Assembly: GCA_963932145.1 (NCBI GenBank)
Contig: OZ010595.1
Span: forward strand, 86,600,404 to 86,664,403
DNA: 64,000 bases
From: Acanthosepion lycidas
Lineage: Eukaryota > Mollusca > Cephalopoda > Sepiida > Sepiidae
Direction: 5' to 3'
The position numbers were made by a program, and so were the translations under genes. Of the stretch, positions 43,471-55,029 are shown piece after piece; position 1 is the stretch's first letter; each line of letters opens with the position of its first letter. The notes beneath the pieces are model-generated. The model ran no database searches. It was given only the letters and a program-made list of their open reading frames with translations, and had not been told where the DNA came from.

Positions 43471-43722
43471 ACAGTTAAGATTTTTTTTTTTTTTTTGAAC
43501 GTACAGTAATGCGCCTGTGTTCGTCATCTGCTGATGAAGGCGTGTTCGAAAATTCCGAAGTTGGGACCCCAATCTCCGTGCTTCATTTTTGTCACTCGGT
43601 TAATATTAATAAATTTTTTTCGTACTGATTTCATTAGTACCCGTTCGTTTGATTTTGTTTTATTGAGCAGCCTATCCTCCCTTATAAACTATACGAAACA
43701 TACGTGGACTCTTTTTCTAATT

Positions 43723-43734
43723 ATATATATATAC

Positions 43735-43790
<56 letters not shown>

Positions 43791-43933
43791 CATTTAGGGA
43801 GCAATCCTTCATTTATACATGTTTCATTAAAGGCGATAGACAAAGTACTATGATTAAGCTTTTTATTTAATTCCTTCTTGTGTTCGAACACGTGATTTTT
43901 TTTCTTGACACAGAGTATATAGAAAATGTCCAA
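43723..43933 (-). pseudogene. PLE N-terminal fragment ending at (TA)n
   Basis: Minus-strand reading EHKKELNKKLNHSTLSIAFN then ETCINEGLLPKCP; the frame runs straight into the TA array 43723-43787. Confidence 0.65.
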
Positions 43934-44222
43934 ATGTTCTGTAATTCCGAACGCTTTTAGCTATACTTTTAGTCATTATCTAGGATGATTTTGTTTTTAT
44001 TCTTTAACTGGGTGTATGGGTTGTGTGTATGTATCTAAAACTATAAGAATGTTTTATTTTCAGAACAAAATCAGCACCTTTCGGCCGTGTTCTTAGTTAA
44101 TATTATTGAGTGTTGTTTTTTTTTCATTTCATTAAGGCGTCCATTATTTTTAATCATTTTTAAACGTGGATGAGATTGTTACGTTTGTGTTTTCTACTCG
44201 TATGTTTCGGATAGAGTCTAGT

Positions 44223-44223
<1 letters not shown>

Positions 44224-44281
<58 letters not shown>

Positions 44282-44288
44282 CGCGCGC
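44224..44288. repeat. (GT)n(GC)n alternating purine-pyrimidine tract
   Basis: About 25 GT units followed by GCGCGC repeats, a sequence class prone to Z-DNA. Confidence 0.9.
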
Positions 44289-44620
44289 TTAAATGTGTTC
44301 TAATGGGGCGATGTTTGGATAGCTGTAATGTAAGTCGTCTGGATAGGCATGTAGTTGTGTGACTGCTGTAATTATTCATGAATTCGGTTTGATTAGGAAC
44401 ACAGTAACTTACGGGGTATTTGAACTTATAAATAATGTTCGTTCGTTGCAATTTTGATTTTGCATGTGTGCTTTTATTTTTGCGGATAAGGTTAGCTGTT
44501 TTAAATTTTTGTAGTAGATAATTTTTTTTTGTTTTTTGATCTGGTCAACTGGGTTAGTGGAAATTCTATATGATATTTCTAAGTGAAGATTCATTTGTTT
44601 ACAGTTGACGCGCATTTGTC
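44289..44620 (-). pseudogene. PLE GIY-YIG endonuclease fragment
   Basis: Minus-strand reading TNIIYKFKYPVSYCVPNQTE then SSHTTTCLSRRLTLQLSKH, matching the PLE pattern N-I-I-Y-x-F-x-C-P...Y-I-G-H-T-T-T-x-L-S-R-R-L. Upstream, in another frame, IYYKNLKQLTL matches the segment before the nuclease at 2340. The YIG motif is YSS here. Confidence 0.7.
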
Positions 44621-44746
44621 CTTCGTAGAAAATATGTTATTTTCGTCTGTGTGTTCAATATCATTATCATTTAATTTGCAAAGAAATAGTTTAACCTACA
44701 CACTCAGTTTCTACACACTGTGTCCAGTGACATATGTTTATGCGTT

Positions 44747-45131
44747 CTTAAAATAATTGTCGGACATTGTCCATTTCATAATGTGTGACGTCATTTGTTT
44801 ACATTTGGATACGCATCGAGCAGATATGAATGTACGAGAGAAAATCATGGAGAATTGTAGTTTAAAAACAGTAAAATCGAACTTGCTAACCGAAATGCTC
44901 CACTGTGGATCAATCGGTAAAAGCACGTCAGGCTATATGAGGGTTCTGTATATGATACAGGTTCGATTCCTGCCGGAGGACGGATATTTTCTATGAAAAT
45001 TTCTCGGACATTCAGGCCGGTAAATGTTGTTAATACTGTTTATTATAAACTGAGCATTTACTTAAATATTATAAAAAGAACGTATAAACATATAAAATAT
45101 CTCAAAATAATTATCGGACTTTGTCCATTTC

Positions 45132-45194
<63 letters not shown>
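44747..45194 (+). mobile_element. SINE family 1, long copy with upstream extension and (TA)n tail
   Basis: Head at 44900-44985 (CTGTGGATCAATCGGTAAAA; box B GGTTCGATTCC), tail ending TGTCCATTTCATA before (TA)n 45136-45194. The preceding 44747-44890 contains the same tail end followed by GTGTGACGTCATTTGTTTAC, whose inverse lies at 62951-62995. Confidence 0.75.
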
Positions 45195-45198
<4 letters not shown>

Positions 45199-45770
45199 GA
45201 ATATATTTCCAACACTAACAATCAACACATAAAAATCGAATTGTTACATTGGCCACATATGCACCACCCTTTCTCGTAGTTTGACTTGTCATTTGTCTAA
45301 ATGTAGTGTAATTCGCACGCATATAGCTCAACCTATAACAAATAAGCAAAATAAGGCAACATTAAATGGAATATGTTTTTCCATAGAAGGTCGTATATTG
45401 AAGTGTGTTTAAAAACTACACATAAAAATTCCAGTTTGACTGTTTAAATGACGTCACCTCGAGAGACTTGAATTTGGAGCAATGGAATTAACCAAAACCA
45501 GTTACGAAATTCAATCCTTGAAAACGAATGTAGCAACATTCGAAAGAACCCGGTGAGAAAATAATATAAAATAATAAATAAGAACTTTGGCAAATTTACC
45601 GATAAGATAAGAAAACAATTCGAAACTTGCCTATATTATTTCACCGAACAAGCTTAAAAGAATTACTGCTGCCGAAATAAATCTTGTATAGACGAATATC
45701 CGCTGAAAAATGACGTTTAAATTGATACAAATCTGTCGGATTAATAATAATCCATTCTAAAATTCTCGGA
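45195..45770. other. No recognised feature
   Basis: AT-rich, no supported frame. Confidence 0.4.
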
Positions 45771-45774
45771 GAGG

Positions 45775-46085
45775 ATGCAAACAAGAAGGATGCTTATGCT
45801 TAACATCAGGAAGAGGTAGCTGAAGTTTCGGGGACACATAATAAGATAAGATGACTTGGAGAATTTGATACTTACAAGACGGATAGAGGGAAAATGAAAT
45901 AAGGGGAAAGCAACGTATGTCATATCTAGAGGGCTTAAGTAAGTGGATGACGAAACAGGGTCTAGGAGAAGTAGGAAAATGACAAAAGATATTGAGAACT
46001 ACATGGAATTAGGGAGAAGTGGAGAGCCATGATCGCCTACGTCCTGAAAGGAGACAGCACATAAAAGAACAACAATACAGGTATT
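45775..46085 (+). pseudogene. LINE ORF2 C-terminal fragment (RTE/CR1-like)
   Basis: Reads RKRQLKFRGHI then LENLILTRRIEGK with stops, and ends near AGAGCCATGATCGCCTACGT. Confidence 0.6.
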
Positions 46086-46739
46086 ATTCATGTGGTTATT
46101 ATATTGCTGAAGCAGCATAATACTTGCCAGTTATACAAATGGCAGCAGAATAATTTGAAGAAATAATTTGCATTTATGTGGTACAGTTAAAATGTCTCTC
46201 TAAAATTAACGAATATATTCCATCATACCATTGTTGCTTTTTTTCACAACACTCTCAATTGATACAATTTTAACCCCCCTTAAGACTGTTGTTTTTATCA
46301 CGACATTCTCTATCGATACACTGTTTAATACTCCTATTATTTGATTATTTTACAAGTGACAGATCACACCATTAAGTCCAAGGACTATTTCTCTCCGCGT
46401 AAAAACAAGAGCAGTAAAACAACTGCATAATCGACTTCAGCAGTAATAGCTGTAACTTTACACCGTTTCTTGTCCCGGGGACATGCTTGTGTACATTGGT
46501 TGTTTGAAAAAGGTATTTTTTCCGTTAATAGCTTTCTTTCATAGCCGGTCACAGCTTAGTATTTCCGATACGTGTTCCCCACCGCCTAATCTATTGCTAT
46601 TATTGCCGAGCATCTAATTTTCTACTAGAATCTCTTTTCCCATAACAAATCGAGCTTAGGCTGCAAACTAAATAACTAATCATATCACATGATACATGTT
46701 TTATCAAGGGTTTATATTTCAGTGTATGCCGAAAAACAG

Positions 46740-47640
46740 AAATTTAGAAGGCTCAAAATAAAGTATTGGATTGATGCAAGTCTTCAACCTTCCTGACATT
46801 AATTGAATCAGTATTAATATATGGATCCGAAACTTGGACATTATCTGCTCATCTTGAAAGACGATTGGATGGAAAATATACAAATCTACTTAGAAAAATC
46901 CAGCTGTTTAATATTTCTATTATTTGATTATTTTACAAGCGACAGATCACATCCAAAAATGGACTATTGTTATCCTATGTAGGCTAGAGCTGTCCAATTC
47001 TCTCTTTCCAGCCTCGACAGTTTCCCACATGCGAAACGTCGCTCGCCTCTCGCGACTTTATCTCTATACCAATGAAAGATGCTCGGGCGAACTACATTGG
47101 TTCCACTAATCCCGACAATCGCAGCTTGGACTCGTCAACTCATCCTCATTTTCTTCATATTTCAGGGCGAAAGTTCAACTCAAACAGCTTCTTACCAGAA
47201 TTGCTGCATTGTGGAACAGCTTCTTGAGATGATCAGTCAGTTATAGGTCATGCGTGATACACGCTTGGACGATCATGTATCTTTCGATACATGGCTGACA
47301 GTAGGTTACCATTTCTTTCTGCAATCCAAGGTTATAGAACCCGGTCTGTCCTGCTAGTTGTCCATAGCTGGGGCGAGAAGAAGATTCATACCTTTCCCGT
47401 AAGTGAATTTAATAGATTTGACTGGAATTCGAACGCGTCTCTCCGATTCCTCAATCCCAGCCACTATCCATTACTCAACCGTGCCTCCCTTGAGAGAATA
47501 CTTACTTGATTACTACAAACTGTTATCCCACATATTTTCTTAATACGCACCTATTGCTCCCTCGTTGTACGTCCTTCTAACACCCTCAATAAGCAACTCT
47601 CTAGCTTGGGTGATTCTTGGGCCTTGTATCGGGTGAACAA
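46740..47640 (+). pseudogene. Two LINE fragments, one joined within the other
   Basis: 46795-46910 reads SVLIYGSETWTLSAHLERRL then DGKYTNLLRKIQ and breaks off. 46915-47640 reads HPKMDYCYPM then LSSLDSFPHAKR, a Jockey-like C-terminus with terminus TCTTGGGCCTTGTATCGGGTG. The first 45 bp of the second piece also occur at 46335-46375. Confidence 0.6.
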
Positions 47641-48240
47641 TAGTAAAACAAAAAGTTGAAGTCATTCAATAATACATGCATCAAAAGAATTAAGGACTTC
47701 AAATATCTTTGATCTCACATAATAAATTCCCCAAAAGACTTCAACATACGCAAACTTCGCAAGATGTGGCGCTCGAACCTTCCATCCGGCTTAAAAGTTC
47801 AAACCTTTTGAACAATGATTAAACCAGTCCTACTGTATGGATTAGAAACTTGGACATCTCTTCGTCTTAAAAGACGACTAGATGGTACACATACAAATCT
47901 ACTAAGAAAAATCCAGAACATCAATTGGAGATATCATGCAAACCATAACACAATTTACGGAGAATTGAGACCAGTCTTTCTTAGTCTCAAACAAAAACGC
48001 TTACAGTTTGCCGGCCACTGCCACTGCCACTGAGCGGACAGATAAATCGTCTGATCCTTACTCCTATGGCATCCTTCAGGAAGTGTCTTCTCAGGAAAAT
48101 TGACTTTCCCAGGCACCATATCTCGGGACACTGAGTTGAACATTGGGAATCTGGGGACAGCAATACAAGACCGAACAGTGTGAAAAGGGATTGTCAATGG
48201 AGTTCCAAACAACCATAGCGAGAACGAAGAATGATGATGA
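47640..48240 (+). pseudogene. LINE RT C-terminal fragment
   Basis: IKPVLLYGLETWTSLRLKRR, then LLRKIQNINWRYHAN and LKQKRLQFAGHC, then TISRDTELNIGNLGTA in the same frame after stops. Confidence 0.7.
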
Positions 48241-48399
48241 TCTTTGGATAGTTTATGGTAAACTTCACAAGATTTGGTGCCCGAACCTTCGATCCTCCTT
48301 AAAAGCTCAAATGATTGATTGAACCAGTCCTACTGATTCAATCAATGTATGTATTTATATGTATAATAAATTCTGAAAAGAGAAATTATTTCGCACGAC

Positions 48400-48810
48400 A
48401 CAGTGAACGGCTACTGACCTAGCATTGGATTCAATGTTGTCTTTCCACTTCATGTCAGCTGACAATGTTAGAAGGCGCAGTGAGTCACTTTCCTGGTGGT
48501 TAGCATCAGCCATACTGATGGAAGATAGACAGAGTTAGGTCTTTCAGATGATTAATAGAAATAAGTTTACTTTTGGAGGCGTTAAAATTAACAAGACATT
48601 TTCTTCAATTGATAACAGACTGGAGGTCGTTTTGGACATTGACTGCTATTTTGACCTCATCGAACTGATCAGACTTATTATCGAGACAGGAGTAAACGGT
48701 TGTATCATCAGGGTAGATGCTAATTTGAAGGCTGATGCCATCGGATAGGTCATTAATGAGAATTAAAAAGAGGGGACACTTTATCCGCTGAATGGACAGC
48801 AAATCAAACG
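48400..48810 (-). pseudogene. Jockey-like RT palm fragment with YPDD in place of YADD
   Basis: Minus-strand frame 48802-48605: CPLFLILINDLSDGISLQIS, then IYPDDTTVYSCLDNKSDQFD. This is the RT palm (L-F-x-x-F-I-N-D-L...Y-A-D-D-T). Ala of the catalytic box is Pro, which probably disables it. Downstream stops. Confidence 0.75.
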
Positions 48811-48835
48811 AGTCGGTCTTAGAGGAAATGAGAAA

Positions 48836-49085
48836 TGATGCAGTTGGTTACGACCATTAGGAAAAGAAAACTGTAATACTTTGGCCATGTCATCAGAGCT
48901 CTCTCCCCACATCCTGGATGGACGCTTCCATGACAGGAGACCGAGGTGAATACTAAGACTACGCTAGGCTGATGAAATCAGTGATTAGACAAGAACACGG
49001 GCCGACAAAGAAGACAATAGAGAGCATTGATGTAATATTCTATGGTCGCCTACTCTCGACAATGAGGCTTGAAAGAAGCAGAAAT
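48836..49085 (+). pseudogene. LINE C-terminal fragment
   Basis: TIRKRKLQYFGHVIRA then frameshifts, the usual RxRKLxYFGHVxR block. Confidence 0.6.
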
Positions 49086-49099
49086 AGATAATAAAATTC

Positions 49100-49680
49100 A
49101 ACTATTATTTTTTAATCATTTTACCCTACGCAAGGTGGGAATGCCACTAGTACGCAGGAGGTTTACAGGTAGTGAAAGGGATAGAAAAGACTAGGTATAT
49201 GTGGGGATTGAGGAAAGGATAAAAGACGAACGGAATTCAAGAAGATAGAAAATGGCTATTGCCGTTGGATTTAAATTTTCGAAGATTGGAAAACAAGTAA
49301 ACGGGAGAGAGTCCCACAGGCGAGATTTTAACATCGGTGTGAAAGTGACTGAAGTCGATATGCCAAGTCAAGACCGATTATATTGCAGATCTTTTTTGGA
49401 TATTGTCAAGAACCTCGAGATGAATAACAGGAGCACCAGACCAGATATAGCAACAGTATTCAATGCACGGATGAATGGTAGATTTGTAAATGTACAAGAT
49501 AGACTGTGACGAGAAAAAACTTCTGGCACGACACAGTGACCTAACTTTCCTTGTAGTAGACTCAGTTATTGATTCGATGTAGTTGCTCCGCTTCAAGTCA
49601 GTGGAAAGCGTGAGGCCAAGAAGGCGTAACGTATTGTTCACCTGTAGTCTAGCGGAAGCCATGATGATGGCAGGCAGAAA
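49100..49680 (-). pseudogene. Jockey-like LINE 3' fragment, best preserved C-terminus
   Basis: Minus frame 49662-49378: LRLLGLTLSTDLKRSNYIES then SLCRARSFFSSQSILYIYKS and TIHPCIEYCCYIWSGAPV. The 3' end has CAAGGTGGGAATGCCACTAG (49131 on). Confidence 0.78.
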
Positions 49681-49689
49681 AGTTTCTCT

Positions 49690-50130
49690 ATAATAAATAT
49701 TATGTACACTGTAAACCTCATTACATTTGGCAACTACTTTTACTTTTTATTTTTCTAAAATTCCCTGTCACTTTCAAGGCATAGGTGATCATGACTATCC
49801 ACAGCTTCCTTTTTATTATTATCTGTCAATTTCTTTGCATTCTTGGGAAAGATAGTGGAGTAGTTTCCTATTGTTTTATAAACGGTTTTGTGATCCGGTT
49901 TTCATTCTTTTAGACTGGATGCCATCCAAGCTTCTAGAGTTCAGTCTACTCTATTATTTAACCCATAGCTTGAGAAAGAAGATTTGTACATTTATTAAAT
50001 GTATTTGTGCCAAAGTAAAGGCAAGAGGTTCTGTCAGATTTTAAGTGTGGCTTGTCATCAAGAGTCATCTCTGCTTACAGTACTCTACTTATTGCGGAGC
50101 CAATAAGGATGTCGACCCCACAAGATGGCT
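49690..50130. other. No recognised feature
   Basis: The AACCCATAGC segment near 49961 resembles the reverse of the chimeric SINE body; otherwise unassigned. Confidence 0.35.
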
Positions 50131-50132
50131 TA

Positions 50133-50635
50133 TGTTAAAGAAAGGTTTGAACAGTCAAGACAATAAGGAAACAACGTCACGGTTTTATATTTAACAAAAA
50201 ACATCAGTTTTATTACACCAAAACGACGTACGCTTTTATAACAAAACAGAAAAGGATTATTCCAGGATGATTGTAGTCAGATCTGGGTAGTCTGGTCTGG
50301 TTACCTGGAAGGTCATTGGTTGGCATCGGCATTGGTCGTCGGATGGTAGGTCGGGGTTCGGGATCAGGAAAACAGGACTGTTGGCTAAGGCAGGAAGGAC
50401 GAGAAAAAGCTTCGGAACTTAAACAACAAAGTTTTGATATTCCAACCTCCGACACCCTGGCCGTCTTCTTCGACAAATCGGCGAAACGTCGGCGATATTT
50501 CAACTTTCAGATGGAAACCTCTTCCCTAAACAGGGCCGAGTCGATGAAACGATACATCTACTCCCTGGCTACTGGGAGTAAAAAGCGCTATACATAAAAA
50601 TATCCCGATAGTTGTTTAATTACTGTAGAATAACA
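50133..50635 (-). other. Possible solo LTR-like segment
   Basis: Ends TGTTA (50133) and TAACA (50631-50635) are inverted. On the minus strand TATAAAAG (about 50232-50240) is followed about 25 bp later by AATAAA. Open frames exist on both strands (50316-50597 plus; 50503-50213 minus), but neither matches a family. No target-site duplication is seen, so this is weak. Confidence 0.25.
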
Positions 50636-51660
50636 AGACAATAAACAGCACTTACCGGCGTAAGAGTCCCAGCTAGCGTCCAGCTGGCAGACAAAAATAA
50701 AGCAGGTTGTAACTTAATACAAACCCTGCAAACTAACTGATGAATCAAGCTGGTATTTATATAGAAATACCTCCACTCAGGTACCAGCAGCCAATCACAG
50801 CCCAAGCAATGGACTATCCCACTTTAGCACAATGAGATGCTCCATTGCACCATAAATAGCTCTCTTTCTCAAGGTTGAATTACTTTTTACCTCAGCTTGC
50901 TCCTCGACTGAGTGTTTATCTTGACCACGTGATTGTTCGACAATTACCAGTTAGCATTTCCTTGTACAACACCTTATCCCTGACTGCTGGTTCAGTTCCG
51001 GAAGTAGAAAGTGCCGTAACGGTCAAGGTCGCCCTACTTGTTTGCGTCTAGAAGGGCCCAGCAACGGCTGCGACATACAAATATTTCTTGTTCACAAGTC
51101 ACCCTAAGAAAATTATCTACTTCCTATGACCTGTGCAAATGAAAACTTTTTCTAAATCGTTCAAAGTAATTTTTATTTGTTTGTTTTTCTTATACTAACC
51201 AGAAAATTGACAAAAACAGTTAAATACGGTAATTAAACGTTACTTGATTTTCGTCAAAAGCACGACGGACTTTTCACTGTTTCACTACAACAACACTGGA
51301 AGCTGCATTTTCTTTACTACGTCTTTCAAAATCACAGGCCGCTAGACTTAAATTTACAATTTGTCCTAGACATACACAATTACCAATATACATTATCATC
51401 TTATTCCCACATAGACAAATATAGAATTTTTATACGCTTGCATACATATAGCAATATTTACATTTTTTCAGATAGGTTTCGAATCTGTTAATTTCTTGAA
51501 ACTTCAGATGGACGCGTCGTCTCTCCTTTGAATTCGGAACTCAAAAAAATGATGCTAACGTTGTTTTAAAAGAGTCGAATTCCCACGAAACAAGACTGAC
51601 CAATGAAAATCAAACAACAAAAAAGAACAAATACCAGAATTACTTTCTTCTTTTTTCTTC
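50636..51660. other. Unassigned stretch, relatively GC-balanced
   Basis: No splice-bounded open frame found; could hold regulatory sequence. Confidence 0.35.
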
Positions 51661-51664
51661 AAAT

Positions 51665-51712
51665 CTCATTCTCTGATGAAGCATTAATAAAAGTGAAACA
51701 TGTTAGATTGAT
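51665..51712 (+). ncRNA. Hammerhead-like motif with good stem I
   Basis: CTGATGA (51673-51679), GAAA (51695-51698), stem III AC(AT)GT with H17 = U (51704). Stem I pairs TCT (51670-51672) with AGA (51705-51707) and, past one U-U mismatch, TCA (51666-51668) with TGA (51709-51711). Stem II is weak. Confidence 0.5.
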
Positions 51713-52299
51713 AAACGTTTGATATTTGACATTTATCTTATCATTCTGTCAGGATCTATATCTGATCCCAACTCAGTTTATCTAAGCAAATGAAAAGAAT
51801 GCATTTTTTCTAATTTATCCTTTGTAGAGAAAGAATTTATATTTGCCTTCTCAAAATTCAGTTTTAAATTAAGAAATCTACAGCGTTCGTTATATCGTCG
51901 TCGTCGTCTGACATTTAACATTCACTTTAAATTAGTCGAACGAAAATAATTATAGAAATTTTTGCAAGTGCAATAAGGATAGTAGCTATAATAATTTTTC
52001 TGTCATGCAAATTTTAGGCATGCAATGTATTCTTCGCATATATGGACCGTTCGCCATTGGTACCAATGCTTTCGCCTCTAACACGGATCTGCCAATCCAC
52101 ACAGTAATTTTGTAAGCCTATTTATCTATTGACTCTTATTTTGCCTAAGGTGTTATATTGTAGGATGGTTGTGGAAATATTGTTAGCTCTTATGACGGAG
52201 CCATAACATTTACATTTTCTCTTTTTGATGACAATTGTGAGGTTTTGCATCGGGCCTGTGTGATAGTGTCTTATACTGCGCCAATGCGGGCAATGAGAT

Positions 52300-52940
52300 G
52301 TCTAGAGCCTAGAAAGAATCAACATTAATAATGAGCGGGAAGAGGAAAGAGTAATCAGGAGGACAGTGGATTTGCACATTAAAGTTGGCTGGAAAGCATG
52401 GAATCTGAAGAGAGTTACACAAGCGAAAAATGTGAGAAAAGAAATTTTTAGTATCGAATCGTCAATTACATCTCGCCAGCTCAACTCTAAAATAACGAAA
52501 TCTCGGCGAAAGTTTAGCACTACGCTTAAAATCAAGAGTTCAACCAAACAATTACCCTGAAAGTATTTATAGATAAGACACAGAGAGGCAACTTTACGGT
52601 TGTGGGAATGTGACTGAAACCGAGCCGCCGGATTAGGACCGACAATATTGCTGATTCTTCTTTGGATTTCATCAAGGAGCTCATGATAAATGGCAGGAGT
52701 ACTGGACATTATGTGATAGCAATATTTTAAACATGGACGAATGGTAGACTTAAAGATATGCAAAATACATTCAGGAAAGAAAAATTGCTCCGCACGACAC
52801 GATGAGCCAAATTTCTTAGCAGCTGACCATGCAATAGATTCAATATAATTTTTCCAATTCATGTTAGCTGAGAATGTGAGCTCGAAAAGGCGCAACGAAT
52901 CACTAGAGATTAGCATCATCCATGCAGAATACTTCATATA
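52300..52940 (-). pseudogene. Jockey-like LINE RT C-terminal fragment, longest open frame
   Basis: Minus frame of 211 codons: LFELTFSANMNWKNYIESIA, FKSTIRPCLKYCYHIMSSTP, LLDEIQRRISNIVGPNPAAR, then KVASLCLIYKYFQGNC, the conserved order of these RTs. The frame loses homology after about residue 135 through a frameshift. Confidence 0.8.
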
Positions 52941-53184
52941 ATACAGATATTTCCAATTTTATGTATATTTTTGTAAACAGGAAGTAGCGGGTCTTTTTCC
53001 TTTCATTTCGAAAAAAACATCATGCATGGTAACTTGTAAAATAAGAGGATAAGTTAAAAATTATCCAAACTTTTGCCATAAACTATATATAGGTTTGTCA
53101 TATTGCCTTCTGATCATATGCGCTTATAGTTAGTACTATTATAGACACATAATCGATGTTTGACCTTGACTGCGACAGTTTTTT

Positions 53185-53480
53185 TGCTGCTGTTACAGTG
53201 CAAACATTGCCGCTCCGCTAGCAGTGCGCATCAAAGAAGAAATTAGATTTCTCTGCTCGGAATGTGTGTCAGGGGCTGAAATTCACCGGAGTCTATTTAC
53301 ACAATACGGTGACAGTATAATACCGCGTATAAGTGCGTATGAGTGGATCGCGACGATTGACAGCGATGAGACAAGTACGAAAAAGGAGCAAGATGGCAGT
53401 CAGCCGCCAACACTAATGAGAAGATTCAGGAAGCATGAGAGGTAGTAATGGCGAACCGGTGAGTTATCGTCGATGAATTA
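53185..53480 (+). pseudogene. Mariner transposase N-terminal (HTH) fragment
   Basis: AVRIKEEIRFLCSECVSGAE then IHRSLFTQYGDSIIP and ISAYEWIA, the first helix-turn-helix of SETMAR/mariner-type transposases (I-R-x-L...A-x-E-I-H-R-x-L...Y-x-W). Followed by a frameshift and MANR-V-VDEL-like second HTH sequence. The catalytic part is absent. Confidence 0.75.
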
Positions 53481-54026
53481 ACATGTTCTCTGCATATTCG
53501 GATCAATGGTCTTTGGTCCGCTTTGGGGAACACTTCTAGAGGAGCGGCCATGTTTACACTGTAATAGCAGCTCGAAAACTAGCGCGATAGAGCTCAAGAT
53601 TCGATCCCGTTATCGCAATAGTACCGACTATAAGCACGCATGAAGAGAAGGCAGTGTGACAAAGCTGAAGATATCTGAAGTGCCGTTAATCTTTGACTTA
53701 CCCTCGTAATATGAATATATAGTTACGCTTAGAACTGTAGTTGAATAGTATAGTGAAAACTATTTGAATGTTATCAATTTCTCAATAGTACAGTGGAAAA
53801 ATTTGAATGTTTTCAAACAAAAATAAAAATGAATATACCGTAATTTCTCGAAAATAATACGCACCCATAAATAATATATACCCCAACAAATGATTCAAAA
53901 ATTAAGAAATATATCTATCCCTATGCATAACACGCATCTATAAATTTTGTCCAAAAAAAAAAAATAATTACGAAGACATTTTGTCGAGCTTGACATAAAG
54001 AATAAAATCGAAACTAAGCGGTTATA

Positions 54027-54106
54027 TTAGGTTGGTGCAAAAATAATTTCGTTTTCTCACATAGTAACATATGTTAGAAAACGAAATTATTTTTGCACCA
54101 ACCTAA
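54027..54106. mobile_element. Mariner MITE, 80 bp, nested in the pogo-like element
   Basis: TTAGGTTGGTGCAAAAATAA at both ends inverted, TA duplications, 31-bp arms and an unpaired centre. Same ends and same 80-bp length as the human MADE1 MITE. Confidence 0.93.
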
Positions 54107-54148
54107 TAACAATGTTTTACTTCTGGTGGCAACAGAAAAAAAACAAAG

Positions 54149-54355
54149 TTGAAATTTATTTTAGAATGGCTTCAGGAATCTTGGGATTCCATCAGTGAGG
54201 ATGTTATAAAGAGAGGTTTCAAGAAGTGTTGTCTCACGACTGCCATGGATGGCTCTAAAGATGACATCCTTTGGCAAGAGAATGAAGAGGCCGAAGATAA
54301 TTTTGAACAGAATGAAGATAATATTGTGAATGATAATGTGTTTAATAACAATTAA
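54149..54355 (+). pseudogene. Tigger/Jerky-like transposase C-terminus
   Basis: KFILEWLQESWDSISEDVIK then RGFKKCCLTTAMDGSKDDIL, the W-x-x-I-x-x-x-x-I-x-x-x-F-x-x-C-G-x-x-x-A-L/M-D-G-x-x-D-D end of DDE_1 family transposases, followed by an Asp/Glu/Asn-rich tail and stop. Confidence 0.75.
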
Positions 54356-54859
54356 GATATTGATTATATCATAAAAAGTGGTGATGATGATGATGATGAT
54401 CAAAATTGAAATTTCAATAAATTGTTAACTCGATATTCTCTTTTCTTCGAAATTGCCTTTTTTATAATTTTTTTTATTTTTTCACCAAATAAAAAATGTG
54501 GTTACTGATAAAAATAAATTTATTGACAAAAATATTACAATTATTATTGTTGGATTTAAAATGAAAATTGGGATAATATCTTTCTTATTTTAGAACAATA
54601 ATTACGTATTTATTATTATAAATCAATAACGAAAAAAATATTTTTGTTTAACCCTATTTATAATACGCACCCATACTATCACCTGTAATTTACAGTAAAA
54701 AATGCGTATTATTTTCGATAAATTATGGTATACAGAATTCAGAAGATTTAAGAATATATTTTATTGGTTTAGCAAATTCAATCGAAAGAATGCAAAAGTG
54801 GTTTAATGGTTTCATAGATTTATTTGATATGGCTGCGGTTAAATAAACAGTAATTTTTT

Positions 54860-54960
54860 TATTTATATCTATATTTCTTTTATTCTTTTTCTTTTTTTGC
54901 TTTCTTTCTTTTTTCTTTTTCTTTTTTTTTTCTTTGTGCTTTCTTTGTACAATCTTTATT
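54860..54960. repeat. T-rich pyrimidine run
   Basis: TTTCTTT repeats; source of lysine-rich spurious frames on the minus strand. Confidence 0.8.
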
Positions 54961-55029
54961 TTAGAGGATAAGTGAGCAGTACGAAAAGGAAAAAGACGAG
55001 ACATGGACATCGGAATGGGGATCATCTAC

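Larger units (their letters stand above)
53836..54730 (+). mobile_element. Pogo/Tigger-like DNA transposon, deletion derivative (895 bp)
   Basis: TIRs TACCGTAATTTCTCGAAAAT and, inverted, TACCATAATTTATCGAAAAT, continuing AATACGCA on both sides, flanked by TA duplications. An internal AATACGCACCC copy lies at 54663. Only the C-terminus of the transposase remains. Confidence 0.88.

Noticed and set aside
43527..43560. Plus-strand CTGATGAAGGCGTG...GAAAA as a hammerhead
   Set aside because: No stem II of more than one or two pairs and no NUH site.
50316..50597. 94-codon coding gene on the plus strand with AATAAA downstream
   Set aside because: The opposite strand is also open with its own signal, there is no homology I recognise, and the segment may be an LTR.
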